Shown here one piece after another: positions 1 to 10,957 of a stretch of DNA of 64,000 nt; position 1 is the stretch's first letter; each line of letters begins with the position of its first letter. A program made the position numbers and the translations under genes. The notes beneath the pieces were generated by a model that was not told where the DNA came from, did no database searches, and saw only the letters and a list, made by a program, of their open reading frames with translations. The stretch comes from Larix kaempferi (taxonomy: Eukaryota; Streptophyta; Pinopsida; Pinales; Pinaceae): assembly GCA_027924585.1 (NCBI GenBank), contig BSBM01001024.1, positions 5,270,001-5,334,000 of the forward strand, in the 5' to 3' direction.

Positions 1-436
1 CTACAAGACCAAGTTTATATAGAAGGTGATAGAAAGGATGAATATAATCTCTAGGATGGATTACTCTACAAGTTGGACAAGCTCTATGTTCCTAAAGGTG
101 AAAGATTGTCGCTTATCAAAGAAGCTCACACCTCCAAAGTTGCAGGGCATTTTGGTGTTGGGAAGACAGTTGCCAACTTACAAAGGTATGCATTGGACCA
201 GGATGCAAGAAGATTTAACTTGATTTATATGAGGATGCATACTTTGTTGTAACAGCAAGTCCAGTAACAGAAAGCAAGGTTTATACCATCCCTTACCTAT
301 ACATGCCAGACCATGGGTGAGCATCTCCACGGATTTTGTGTGTCATTTACAAAGAACCAAGATGTCTCATGAATATCTATTTGTGGTAGTGGACAAATTA
401 GTAAGAAGTGCACTTCAAGGAAGAAGCAAAGGATAA
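1..436 (+). pseudogene. Ty3/gypsy integrase fragment (zinc-binding domain and start of core)
   Basis: Frame 1 reads a degenerate H2C2-type integrase zinc-binding region (peptides LYVPKGERLSLIKEAHTS and GHFGVGKTVANLQRY) with an in-frame stop near 52. From about 277 a second segment gives GLYHPLPI, WVSISTDFV and EYLFVVVDKLV, which match the start of the Ty3/gypsy integrase core, where the first catalytic Asp lies in the STDF motif. The two parts are joined with stops and a shift of frame. The copy ends at about 436, close to the AT-rich hAT terminus. It is the tail of an element that starts before the window and cannot be functional. Confidence 0.75.
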
Positions 437-442
437 ATATAT

Positions 443-475
443 GTAACTTTGATATATATATATATATCAAAGTTA
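443..475. repeat. Palindrome of two hAT-A-type ends around an AT run
   Basis: GTAACTTTG, then about 15 bp of alternating AT, then CAAAGTTAC. The right half is the 3' terminus of the hAT-A relative at 468. The left half (ATATGTAACTTTG) resembles the same terminus in the opposite orientation. Confidence 0.7.
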
Positions 476-934
476 CAAATGTCATGTCAGTGAATATATT
501 GCCAAGAGTCTAGAAACAACGTATCAAATTTATCGAGGAAAATATTGGCAAATATCGACAAACTTAAACAATACCGAAATATTCATTTTTTCAATTTTTT
601 AAACATCTAACGCAACAAGAACATCAAATAAACACATTGCCACATGAATATGGAAAGAAAACTTATATATAAGATGTATAGGATGTCTAGTGATACATCG
701 CACATCAAAAATGAATCTCGTCCTGAATCCTTAGTCCCTAACTCATAAATCACAAAAAATATAATCAATGTATCTCATACAATGAAATCAAGTAAAGAAA
801 CTATTGATTCCGTCTACCACTTTTACGGGAAAAGGTAATCGCTCTAGAAATGGGTATACTTCTAGAGCTAGAAGGCCCCGATGGTCGTAGTGGGCTCTAT
901 GTATATTTTAAATTGCTATGTATGTATATGTATA

Positions 935-1137
935 TTTTAAATTAATAAATGAGCAAGGACATTTAAAAAAATGAAAGTGAAACATAAATCATAAATCATA
1001 CATGTCGATAAATCATTGCCTATATTGGGATCCTATTCAATAATAGCACCCTATGTTTCCCTCCTCTAGGCTCTAGCCCTTGCCTCTACCTCAAATCTCA
1101 AACTTGATCCTCCAAGGACACTAGTCAACGACTCAAC
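935..1137 (-). repeat. Repeat X, distal part (copy 1)
   Basis: On the minus strand this resembles 47,795-47,955: shared stretches include GAGGATC, GAGGTAGAGGCAA and TGTCCTTGCTCATTTATT-like text. It continues the 3,532-3,905 block across the solo LTR insertion. The family is not recognised. Confidence 0.55.
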
Positions 1138-1182
1138 TGTTAAATTTAATGCAGCTGAGAAAGCCATACTCTGGGAGGATGG

Positions 1183-1528
1183 AACCCTAGTCAGTTAACT
1201 AGGGTTCCTGGCCAGTTAACCAAGCAGAGTAAGTCCCTAGAAGGTACCCGAGGTTCCCCAGCAGTCTACTGGAGTTCTTGGTCTGGGACCAAGCAAGTTG
1301 AAGCCATGGCAAAGTCCCTAGCATGTGGCTAGGGCCCCTATCTATCTCTAGGGCATTCTAGTTTGGGACCAGACAGTTTCTTGGTCACGAGGACCAAGCA
1401 GTACCTACATGCAGTGACAGAGACATCCTGGTCTGGGACCAGGCAGATTCTTGGTCTAGGACTAAGCGATTCCTGCAGGTACATACCTGGTTAGTTAACC
1501 AGGTGGATCTTGGTCAGTTAACCAAGAT
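1183..1528. other. Array of short perfect hairpins in LTR A
   Basis: Perfect inverted repeats with 7-9 bp stems and 2-6 nt loops occur at 1183-1206, 1277-1293, 1316-1334, 1380-1398, 1427-1443, 1485-1504 and 1507-1528. Imperfect ones lie between them (about 1208-1225, 1335-1353, 1357-1373, 1450-1466). Examples are CTTGGTC-TGG-GACCAAG and CCCTAGC-ATGTG-GCTAGGG. The stems are different words, so this is not one tandem repeat. Confidence 0.85.
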
Positions 1529-2439
1529 GATGATGCGTGATGCCCTCCTCTCCTAGGTCTTCGAGATGGTTGAGCTAGGTTGTCTTCTCAAAAGACTGGC
1601 CACCCCTTGATCAAGTCACTAGCGCTTAACCTCAGGAGCAGTCAGGAGGACCACGGGATCACATCATCCAGTGTGGACCTTCCTTATATGGTGATGATAG
1701 AACTTTCAGTTGGTGTATGGAACACTTGTACATTTGAGAGATAGCTAAATAAGTTGTTTTCCCACCTTGCTATTATACCCTTGGTCTTATGGTTAGAAAG
1801 GTTGTCTTCCCATCTTGTTGTTCTTGGTCTTGTGGGTAAAAGGGTTGTCTTCCCACCTTGCGGTTACACCTTTTGTCTTGTGGTTTGAGGGGTGTTTACC
1901 CATCCTTGATTTATGGTGGTTAGCCTTGTGCTAGTGCCCCCTGGAGCATGTCACCCTACCTTTTGACTTGTCCTTTTTATCCACCCATAAAGACATTATA
2001 ATATTAAGTTATAATTTTATAATGGGTAAACTTTCATTCAAATAACGTCTTAACCTAATTGTTAGAAACCTTAAGCCAATGAAGAATTAGAAGGGGATCT
2101 TTCTAGAAGCCACTAAGAGGCTATAAATATAAGTCTAATTCTTCATTGTGACATCATCCAAAAGACAGAATTCAGCTCTGATTTCTTATGTTGACAATTC
2201 AGATCTGTTTACCTATGACTGTCCTAGGGTTTGATCATGATGCTTTGTGTGGAGGTGATGTCAAGGGTTTTCAAGCTGTCTTGGGCTGTCGTTTTGCTGG
2301 TGAAGAATTCCTAGGGTTGTTGCCACCTTATTGATGTTTGCCTTGTCTTCCTAGGGCTGTCGTATTCTCCCTGAGGGTTTCATTAACTGTTAAAAGCTTG
2401 TTTAAAGGCTGTTGTCTATAATTTTGAATGGTTTTAAGG

Positions 2440-2830
2440 AGGCCATTGCCTGTAGGGTTGCTTGTTGCACACCGTGAACTGCTTTGGACTGTTTTGTGGA
2501 GGCCGCTGCCATTGTTGGGCAGCCTGCTGCCACAGTGGATTGTTTTGTGGAGGCCACTGCCGTTGTTGGGTTGCTTGCTGCCATAGTGGATTGTTTTGAG
2601 GAGGCCACTGCCATTATTGGGTTGCATGTTGCGACAGTGGACTGTTTGTTTGGGTAGGCCGCTGCCCTTGTGGACTGTTCTGCTTCCACCTTGGACTGTT
2701 TGGATAAGTCGCTGCCCTTGTGGGCTGTTCTGTTGCCACTGTGGACTGTTTGGGTTGGTCGTTGCCCCTTGTGGACTGTTTTAGGGATGCCTTTTGTCAT
2801 TTCTGGAGGTCGTTGTCTGCTTGGACTTTG
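2440..2830 (+). repeat. Degenerate ~60-bp tandem repeat inside LTR A
   Basis: Repeated words such as GGAGGCC(A/G)CTGCC, GTTGGG, GCTGCCA and GTGGA(C/T)TGTTT recur about every 58-62 bp, six or so times. Open frames on both strands here come from the repeat and are not genes. Confidence 0.7.
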
Positions 2831-3531
2831 TTTGGGTCAGATCTAAAGCTTTAGGGTTGCCTCCTATAGATAACACTTGATCTAGGGTTGTGATCTACTT
2901 GTTGAAGGCTGCCACATGCTTTGTTGAAGTCTGTTTGGGTCTATGTTAATTTCTTGAGGTTGCTACTGCCTATTGAGGGTTTGCTTGGGGATGCCATTCG
3001 ACTGCTGGATACATGTTGACTGTCTTGAGCCTTTACTGTAACTGACTAGTCCTTTCCTACAGCACATTATCTCCCTCTCTCTCAGGTTTGTACATACCCA
3101 CAGGTAAGGGTCAGTTTTGTTCCAGTTGATTGACTTGCCTCTGAGACTCTGAGAGGCAAAGTTTGTTCTGAAAGATAATTTTTTGCATATAAGGAAGGTC
3201 TGAACCACCAAGTAAGCTATAAGATTTGTTCTTTTGTATTGTGAGTTAAATCTTTTACTGCCGCTATAGTTTTGTCAAATTAGTATTACTACTGCTGCTG
3301 CTCTATATCTGCAATTGTTAAATGTGTGCTTCAACTTTAACACAGTGATCTTTGGGAGTGTTAAAGTTGAAAGAGATGAAAATTATGTCTTGATTTATTA
3401 GACCTAAATCTGTCTTGTTACAGCTGTACTATTTTGTTTACGATACTAATTTTGTAATTTTATTTTATGCATTAAAGTAAAAAAAAAATTAATTTTCTGC
3501 TTCAAACCCTAACCTAGCCCTAATTTTAACA

Positions 3532-3905
3532 TCAACACCTTACAATTTCGATGAAATTTCCTAATCCAATCGTTAAAATAAGGTAGAAAAATCTTTTGAT
3601 GCTTAATAAGTGATTTTTCTTGAGTGAAGAGTACATTTTTATTAAGGTCATGATAGAAGAGTTCAACAATCAACACCACCAACATCAAGGTACATAAAGG
3701 GGTTGATGTGCTTGATTAAATGCCAATCCCATACCCTCATACATGATAGAATCTGGTGAAAACTTTGCAATCCTAAAATCCTGAAAACTATTAAGTCTGT
3801 TGAATTTTGAATGGGATCTAAAATTATGCTTTTTGCATATGAAGTCCCATGTGGTTGGAACCACTCTCAAACATCCTGAAAATTAGAGATAAGGAGAATG
3901 TCACT
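3532..3905 (-). repeat. Repeat X, proximal part (copy 1), exon-like
   Basis: On the minus strand, TTTTCAG is followed by GATGTTTGAGAGTGGTTCC and a translated stretch with SHSKFNRLNSFQDF and MGLAFNQAHQ. The same CAG junction and protein frame recur at 47,430 onward (KFNRLNSFQDF, MGLAFNQEHQ). Conservation of frame and of a 3' splice-like junction suggests a coding or captured-exon origin. I do not recognise the protein. Confidence 0.55.
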
Positions 3906-4224
3906 TTTAGTTTAGCATTTTAATATTACCAACTACTACTGAACAAGGCGATATTTTTATATGGGCAACGCAAAAAAAAATTCCAAAACACGACAAATGA
4001 GCAAAAAGAGGGCAAAAATTCGATTTCCTAGTCAATTCATCGGCCGACCGATACATTCCCATCAACTCGCTATATATTCAAAAAACAAATCACCAAAAAA
4101 TCGTGATAAAATTAGCAAAAAATCGGGGAAAATCACCTAAAATATTGATCGATACATTGTCGATATATCGGCTGGGGTTTAGCATCATGATGTGGCTGAT
4201 ATATCGGCAATGTTTGTAACACAG

Positions 4225-4958
4225 ATATGTGTGTGTGTGTGGCATCTTAAAATAGAATAATACATTTCATATAACAATTATAGCTGACAGTGAGGCTTAC
4301 CCACCCTCATCGGCTACTTAGACATCTCCAATACCTTTTTACTATGTCAAGGTGAATGTTTCTTTGTTGCCCTTTATAATCAATTGCCTTAAAAATTGTC
4401 ATAGTATCAAAGATAAAAATATATTTGAAAAAGAAGTCTGTCAATGATTACTCCAACTATCGATCACAATATATCAACCATTTCTACTAGATATCATATT
4501 TAGTCCTAAATGATGCTAAAAAATCTCAACGCTTACATTCTCCACATCAACTAAGATAGTAGGAAGCTACATATACCCTACAAATCCATGTCTAACTACA
4601 CAGACCCAAAATATGGGAAATATGCCACGAGTGGAAATTCCACATGGAAAGAAAAACCTCATGATAGTGATGCCAACACCCTCACTATCATAATCATCAA
4701 GCATTTCAACAACTAAGCTTATAGGTGGTCTCATAAAGAATAGAAATTGTGAGGGTGAATCTGTTGTGGAGCATGGCTGACTACTACCACCAATAACATT
4801 GGACCTAGAAACACCAGCAAGGATTACCATATAATATTCATCTTCAGGGTACACGTTTCACAAATGACACCTTCAAAATTGTCTAAAATGAAAAATCAAA
4901 ACATATATATATATAATGAGAAACCATCTTATAGAACACCAAATACAACAGCTTATGT
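4225..4958. other. Spacer between the two hAT elements; no gene recognised
   Basis: AT-rich sequence with a GT run at 4,229-4,240. A 95-codon minus-strand open frame (4,567-4,854) matches no family I know. Nothing else is supported. Confidence 0.4.
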
Positions 4959-4966
4959 ATATAAAC

Positions 4967-7900
4967 CAGTGTTACAAACATCGGCGATATATCACCAACA
5001 TCACAATATATCGCAATGCTAAGAGCTAGGGGATATATCGCCCCAATATTTTCCGCGATCTTGCCAATATTTTGCCAATATTATCGTCGATATATCGCGA
5101 TATTTTCCCAAAAATCACAAGTCGAGCAGGTTAAAATCGGTTGGCCCAGGGGGTGAGTTAGAAAAGCGATTTTGGGGATTTTTTTGGTCATTTGTTGAAT
5201 GAAGAGTGTTGGAGGGTAACCAAGGAGGAGACAATCAGTTCGCATTGGGCCAAGAAGGAGAAAACACCTGCTTTCATTTGCCATTGAGGATTGATTTTGT
5301 GGAGTGGGGATTGAAATTTGGAATCCAATCACAGTCAACCACATTTCAAGGTAAGTAAATGAACCTAGCTATCATTTCTAATTGTTCCAAGGCAAAGCTT
5401 TTTAGTTTTGAAATGTAAATGAGTTTTCTCTCTTCAAAAGCAAATTTTAATGTATCATTTACAATGGTTTCTCCACTGGTTTTTTTTATTTTGCTGCCGT
5501 CGTGTTTGCACAAAAACATTTTTTCTTTCCCTAGGTTCATCCCTTTGCATACAAAAATGCCCATGAATTGTCCCTCTTCAAAACTAAATTTGTATGGATG
5601 AACATCATTGATTGTAGTTGTTTGTTTAATTTGTAGCAATGAAGTATGCTAAAATAACGTTTTTTTACATGTTATAGGTTCAAACTAAATTTCATTTCTT
5701 TCCAAGTTTCCATATTACAAACATGTCGAAGGCTTTGGATCCATTCTGGAAGTATGGTGAGATTGTTGATCCTCCACCAAAGGCTTTCTTGCAATTTGTG
5801 TGGGAAGGAGATGATGAAGGAAATAAGTAGACTCAAATAGCACCTTGCACAAATTACAGGGCAAGAAGTGGATATTTGTAGAAACTCTACTCCAAAAATC
5901 ATTCATAAGGCCAAGCCTTCAACTGAAAGTATTGGCAAGAGTAAAGACGAAAGGCAAGCTTTGAGACATGAACTTGGATCGAGAGTGGCATTAAGATTCA
6001 GGACAGCTGGACACACTCAAGAGGACGGGGGGGTGAGACCTTATCTTCAGTTTCCACAGTCCCTTCAACTACATCTCTTGTCTTTGTTCTGAGATCCAAG
6101 CCTGGTGGACAACCAGTTATAAAGTCAATGGTCAAGGCAAAGGAGAAAAAAAAACAGGCAAGCTTGTAGGTCGATGTCTTCTATGAAGTGATATTCCATT
6201 CAACTTTGCGAAGAACCCATTCTATGTGCCTATGTTTGAGGCTGCTGCTATTGTCGGCTTGGGGTATAAGCCCCCCACTTATGAGGAGTTGAGAGGGGTC
6301 ATCCTTGAAAATGAATACGCCGATTGCACTCGCAGGTTGTAGTAGATTCGGGAATCATGGGAGGTCACAGGATGCACTGTGATGTCATATGGTTGGATCG
6401 ATGGGAAGGGTAGGACCCTTCTCAATTTCTTGGTTCATCGTCCCAAGGGGACAGTGTTAATAAAATATGTGGATGCATCCGCACAAGTCAAAGATGTAGC
6501 ATTACTATGTCAGTTGTTGGATGGGTTCATCCAAGAGATAGGTCTGCAGCATGTTGTCCAAGTCATAACGGACAATGTTGTAAATTATGTGGCCACTAGC
6601 AGGATGCTTATGTATAGGTATCCTATATTGTTTTCAACTCCTTGTATAGCTCAATGTATTGACTTGATTTTAGGGGATATGGAAAAGATTAATTTTATCA
6701 AGGATGCCATTGATTTAGCAAGAAGCATCACCAAATTTATATATCACCAAATTTTTATACAATCATGCATATTGGCTTAGCTTGATGAGATAGTTCACTG
6801 GTGACAAGGAGTTGGTGCATCCTGCCATCACATGTTTCATCTCTCTTCAGTCTCTCCTGACTTTTATGTGGGCTTGCAAACTATGTTCCTTCCAGGTGAG
6901 TGGTGTGCTTCATCAATTAACACTCAACCAAAGGGACAAGCCATATTCAAGCTAGTATCATACTAGGAGAGTTTTTGGGATGGGGTGAAGGAAGTGTGTA
7001 CCACCAGCAAAGCTTTGGTAAAGGTTCTTCGCTTGGTTGATGGAGACAAGCCCACAATGGGCTACCTGTATGAGGTCATGGATAGGGCCAAAGAGGCCAC
7101 CCATGCCTATTATGAGGACAAGGGGGATGAGGGGCTTGAGAGACAACAATTGGTATGGGGGTGATTGATCAACGATGGAACTATACACTTCATTTCCCAA
7201 TTCATGCTAAAGGGCTATACCTCAACCCCGAATTCTCTTACTCATATTGCTTCAGGTTTGATGTAGACAGGAAGGGTGGGTTCTTGGAGTGTTTCCACAA
7301 GATGGTGCCAAGTGCAGCTGACTGTTTAGAGATTTCCAAAGAGTTAAAGTCTATAGGAGGGCCATGGGAACATTTGGGTTTGAGATGGCTATTAATGACA
7401 TGAAGAGCATAATGCCAAGTAAGCTTCACCTTGTTTCAAAATTAAATTTATTTTCTTTGTTTGTTTTAAATTTCAATATCTTCTCTTATGTTTCTATGAT
7501 TCATTGTAGATACTTGGTGCGAAACCTATGGCTCGAGAGTACCTCATCTCCAAAAGCTTGTCATTCAGGTGCTTAGCCAAACATGTAGCTCTTCTGGTTG
7601 CGAGCACATCTGGAGTGTATTTGAAAAAAATACACACAAAGAAGCGCAATAGGTTAGAGAATTTCAAATTAAATTTTGAATTCATTATAACTTGTAATTT
7701 ATGTCCCTTGGGTAATTTATGTATTCTAATTTAATAAATGTATGGACCTCATATAGGTTGGATACCCAACGCCTGAATGATCTAGTCTACGTCTACTACA
7801 ATCTTAGGCTATGAGTGAAGCAAATTGAGAAAAAACCTAACATGGAGGCCATTTCATTGGGATGGGATTGACACCACTACTGCGTGGAGAGTGGAGACTG

Positions 7901-8586
7901 AGGAACCTGTTATGGAGGCAGACCTTGATTGGTTAGAGGATGATACACAAAACATGGAGACAGGGGAGGATGAGGAGTATGGGAGTGTGCCACCACAGGA
8001 GCCACTAGTTTCACAGCCACAGTCACAGTCACAGTCACAAGTAGCCAGAGATATACCCAGTGGTAGCACTAGCATAGGTAAAGGACTTTATGAGGGTCTA
8101 ACTCATCATTCTTCTAGTTCTTCTAGGGTACATCAATTTCCAGGCACTTCTGGAAGAGGTCATAGTCCACGACAACCCTCACGACCGCTAGGGCCTTCTA
8201 GCTCTAGAGGTAGAGCCATTTCCAGAGTGATTACCTTTGCCCATAAAAGGGGTAGAGAGAATCAATAGTTTATTTACTTGATTTCATTGTATATGAGATA
8301 TATTGATTGTATTTTTTGGTGATTCATGAGTCGGGGACTCAGGATTCAGGACACGGTTCATTTTTTATATGTGATGTATCACTAGACGTCTTATACATCT
8401 TATATATTGATTTTCTTTCCGTATTCATGTGGCAATGTGTTTATTTGATGTTCTTGTTGCTTTAGATGTTTAAAAAATTGAATAGTTTTGTATTTTTTTA
8501 AGTTTAGCGACTTTTCGCCAATAAATCCGATTATTTCTTTTTGGACCCTCGGCAATATATTCGCCGACATGATATTTGTAACTTTG
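4967..8586 (+). mobile_element. hAT-A DNA transposon, full length, decayed
   Basis: The ends are CAGTGTTACAAACATC and, on the reverse strand, CAAAGTTACAAATATC (13 of 16 matching). They are flanked by a perfect 8-bp duplication ATATAAAC (4,959-4,966 and 8,587-8,594), which fits hAT insertion. The subterminal 5' region is full of GATATATCG-like motifs, as expected of transposase-binding sites. The 3,620-bp body carries a BED finger, a DUF659 region and a hAT dimerisation segment in order. Relatives in the window are the minus-strand element at 468-4,224 and a fragment at 50,882. Confidence 0.9.
5723..8268 (+). pseudogene. hAT-A transposase (BED finger, DUF659, hAT dimerisation), broken
   Basis: The ATG at 5,723 starts MSKALDPFWKYGEIVDPPPK. 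A frame change then leads to a BED finger (CNLCGKEMM, an in-frame stop, HLAQITGQEVDIC). The DUF659 part has an open stretch at 6,379-6,780 with GWIDGKGRTLLNFLV and VQVITDNVVNYV. The hAT C-terminal dimerisation segment is read from about 7,500 (WCETYG, then SSSGCEHIW-type text, then KIHTKKRNRL). It is cut by two GT-AG introns, 7,419-7,509 and 7,653-7,756, across which the frame is kept. A low-complexity Gln/Ser/Arg tail (SQPQSQSQSQ) ends at 8,268. Several stops and frameshifts make it inactive. It would have cut and pasted hAT ends in the nucleus. Confidence 0.85.
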
Positions 8587-8594
8587 ATATAAAC

Positions 8595-9377
8595 TTGGAA
8601 ACAGTTCTAGTGAGCTCATTTTTTGTGTTACATTTTTTAATGTGTTGTTTTAAAATCTGCATATTTAAAGTTTTATGTTTCAGAATAGGTACATTGAGGT
8701 TTTGGCCCTTGGGAAACACCATGGATAGTAACAGTAACCATATTGGAAATGGGTGCGGGTGGCAGGGGAGTTGAGTTTATTGACCATAGTTAACTACATT
8801 TCAAAATTGCCTATGTTAAATATGTTAAAAAATTACCATTACTAACCATGTTTAAAACCATGATAAACTGCATTTGCAGTTAAGAATGGACCATGATTAA
8901 CCATTGATAAAAGTTGACAAAGACTATCTGCAGCTAAGATTTGACCCTTATTGATGGGTTTAAATTCTACCATGACTAATTATGGCTAAAAAATACCTAT
9001 AATTCAATTCAATTGAAATGTTATCAATATAAATTCCATGCAAACTTTTGTTGTAGTTTTCAAGTTAACAAATAAAGGATTCAAGATTCTCTAGCCATGG
9101 TGCTACCAGTTATTACTTGCATGTGTGCAACTCTCTGCTTATGTCTGTATAAATATGGGTTACCTTTCACACAAAATGAATCAGAAAATAACAGGCTGTT
9201 GTAGCTTAATTCTAAGAGGAAAGAAGGGATGTAATACACATGAAGGTCTAGAAGTCACCAAAAAACACTCTTAAACTGCAAGTACCTGCATTCGTAGAAA
9301 GTATAAACTTACTCCACAACAGGTATGTAAAACCATAAAAGCACAGGCCAATCTCATAAAAAGCATGTATGGCCTAC
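8595..9377. other. OEP80 intron sequence 3' of the last visible exon
   Basis: AT-rich, with repeated words such as ACCATGATTAACC and CTGCA(T/G)-TGCAG around 8,780-8,990. No exon or element is recognised. Given the gene's orientation this should belong to the next OEP80 intron. Confidence 0.4.
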
Positions 9378-9413
9378 CTTCCAATAAGCCCTGAGAGAAG
9401 ACCACCTGCCATC
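9378..9413 (-). CDS. OEP80: OEP80 exon g (36-bp micro-exon, first barrel strand)
   Basis: 36 bp encoding MAGGLLSGLIG after the split Gly, ending AG so that a Ser or Arg codon spans the next junction. Acceptor TTTCATGCAG, donor GTAGGCC. It follows a 150-bp intron. The xGxLSGLIGS motif is the start of the beta-barrel. The next exon is not found before position 1. Confidence 0.85.
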
Positions 9414-9563
9414 CTGCATGAAACAAAACTTTGCAATAAGCAATTGTTACTCAATAATACTTCGAGAGAAACTTCTAACTCCTAAATGCATGAAAAAGAT
9501 CAATACACCTATGTAGTATATGAGATATAGCATAAAATTCAAAAATTATAGAGGGGCATGTAC

Positions 9564-9648
9564 CCGCTCCCTGAAATTCCTCCACCTGCAGAGAATCCCC
9601 CAGTAACACGTTCCACGACAGTCATTGTCAAATCTACCTTTCCTGCAT
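9564..9648 (-). CDS. OEP80: OEP80 exon f (POTRA-barrel junction)
   Basis: 85 bp: two bases completing Asp, then AGKVDLTMTVVERVTGG and FSAGGGISGS, ending with two bases of a Gly codon. Acceptor GCATTCAG, donor GTACATGC. VVERxxGGFSAGGGIS is a signature of OEP80 and related Omp85 proteins at the barrel entry. Confidence 0.92.
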
Positions 9649-10760
9649 CTGAATGCAATTGAGAAAATTGCCATGGCAATGGACTTCAATTGCCAAAAAT
9701 AATGATGGATCAGAATCTTCAGATGCTATCTGTGCACAACTCAAATAAGATATCTGATCATTGTTAAAAGATCATATATTAACAATCTTGTTCCATACAC
9801 ATTCAGATTCTATATTTAAAATTTTAAATTCATTTATAGACTGTGCATCTTAGCATTATATTGTTCCACCAACAGTTTGAAAGACATTGAGAATGTCTTT
9901 CTGGAATGGAGTGAAGGCCTATTAATGAAATAGATCTTTTGACCAAAAACATACACTCCCAACAATACCAAAATAGAGAAACAAGCATTGGGTGTGCTAG
10001 AAGAATAAATATATTCCACCAAAAAGAGTACTCAAAATTTACTTGAAAAGAGTGTTTACTGAAATGAAATCCTGAACAACGTCTATCTGAAGACAGGCCA
10101 GCTAATCCTGATCAAAAGGGATTTCTCTAATTGAAGGTTTAGCAAAGCTGCAAATCTCCCTGAAACAAAAAAGCACCATACATGAATAAAACACTGGATA
10201 GAAATTATCCAGCCAAAATATCTTGTTTTTATGCCTACTTGAATATTTCTCCTTGAGAAACTATGGGAACTTGAATCCCTTGAGCTTTTGGAGAAGTGAA
10301 TCAATTACTATGGCTATTTAATTCTAGCAATCATTTATTCCCAAATTTCTGAAACAATTTACTAAGAGGCATTTGTTTTCTCTTTCCTTGAGATAATTGG
10401 GATATCTATTTACCATTTTCCTTGAATTTCAATCTAGTCTCCCTTTGTCCAACGAGATAAAGAATCACTGACTCTGTGGGAACATCTCAGATTCATATTA
10501 CAATGCTAAATTCAAAGCCTACTCTGAGTGTCTTCCATCTGTTCTAAACAATTATTGATCCACATCAGTGTTTACATATTATTCATCACATAATATGGTA
10601 ACTTCACGCAGCCAGCATAGAATTTTTCCTCAAGACTTCCTATGGAAGTCAAGCCCAATATTGCTTATGAACACTGCAGTTGTTCTCTCAAATATTTAGC
10701 ATCATTTTCAAAATTGGCAGCCTTTATCTGCAAGCTGATTAATCTAACAAGACCATGGAA

Positions 10761-10957
10761 ATTTTTTCCAAGGAAAACCTTGTGGGATCTCCCCCTCTTC
10801 CCTGGAATATAGAGATGGAGGGTGGCTGAACTGCAAGCCACAAAAACAGTTGGTAACCCCAAGGGACTCAACAAGATTTGAAACTGGAAACATGACCTCC
10901 CCATCAGCAACATGCCTTGGGTGGATGGTTCAACCAACTGTGCTAACTCTAGGGCCT
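10761..10957 (-). mobile_element. tRNA-derived SINE with 14-bp target duplication
   Basis: On the minus strand, GAGTTAGCACAGTTGGTTGA resembles a Pol III A box in tRNA context and GTTTCAAATCTTGTT resembles a B box, about 60 bp apart. The 197-bp body ends in an A-rich tail (GGAAAAAAT). It is flanked by a perfect direct repeat ACAAGACCATGGAA (10,747-10,760 and 10,958-10,971), the expected target duplication of LINE-driven insertion. Confidence 0.8.

Larger units (their letters stand above)
1138..3531 (+). mobile_element. Solo LTR, family H (hairpin-array LTR), copy A
   Basis: The LTR runs from TGTTAAATTT to AATTTTAACA (2,394 bp) and is flanked by a perfect 5-bp target duplication TCAAC (1,133-1,137 and 3,532-3,536). 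No internal retroelement domain is present, so this is a solo LTR left by LTR-LTR recombination. A TATA-like CTATAAATAT lies at 2,121-2,130, which suggests plus-strand transcription. Copy B at 52,942-55,192 shares the first ~450 bp, the terminal sequences and a segment with GTTGAAAGAGATGAAAATTA near the 3' end. The superfamily cannot be told from an LTR alone. The insertion splits repeat X. Confidence 0.9.
468..4224 (-). mobile_element. hAT-A-related non-autonomous element, split by a solo LTR
   Basis: On the minus strand the element starts at 4,224 with a terminus (GTGTTACAAACATTGCCGAT) like the 5' end of hAT-A at 4,967, followed by GATATATCG-type subterminal motifs. It ends at 468 with CAAAGTTACAAATGTC. 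Positions 468 to about 890 are the reverse complement of hAT-A 8,180-8,586, allowing point changes. No transposase core remains: the middle is the unidentified repeat X, cut by a 2,394-bp solo LTR. The flanks ATATATAT (460-467) and ATATGTGT (4,225-4,232) may be an eroded 8-bp target duplication. Without the LTR and its extra TSD copy the element is about 1.36 kb. Confidence 0.7.

Noticed and set aside
2328-2800. Overlapping open frames of 99 and 132 codons on the minus strand
   Set aside because: Both come from the ~60-bp GC-rich tandem repeat in LTR A; frames are interchangeable.
4567-4854. 95-codon open frame on the minus strand between two hAT elements
   Set aside because: No recognisable motif or splice context; kept only as an unassigned note.
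8681-8740. CAG junction followed by NRYIEV, recalling an RRM-protein exon
   Set aside because: Only six matching residues, no donor site in frame, and no neighbouring RRM motif.
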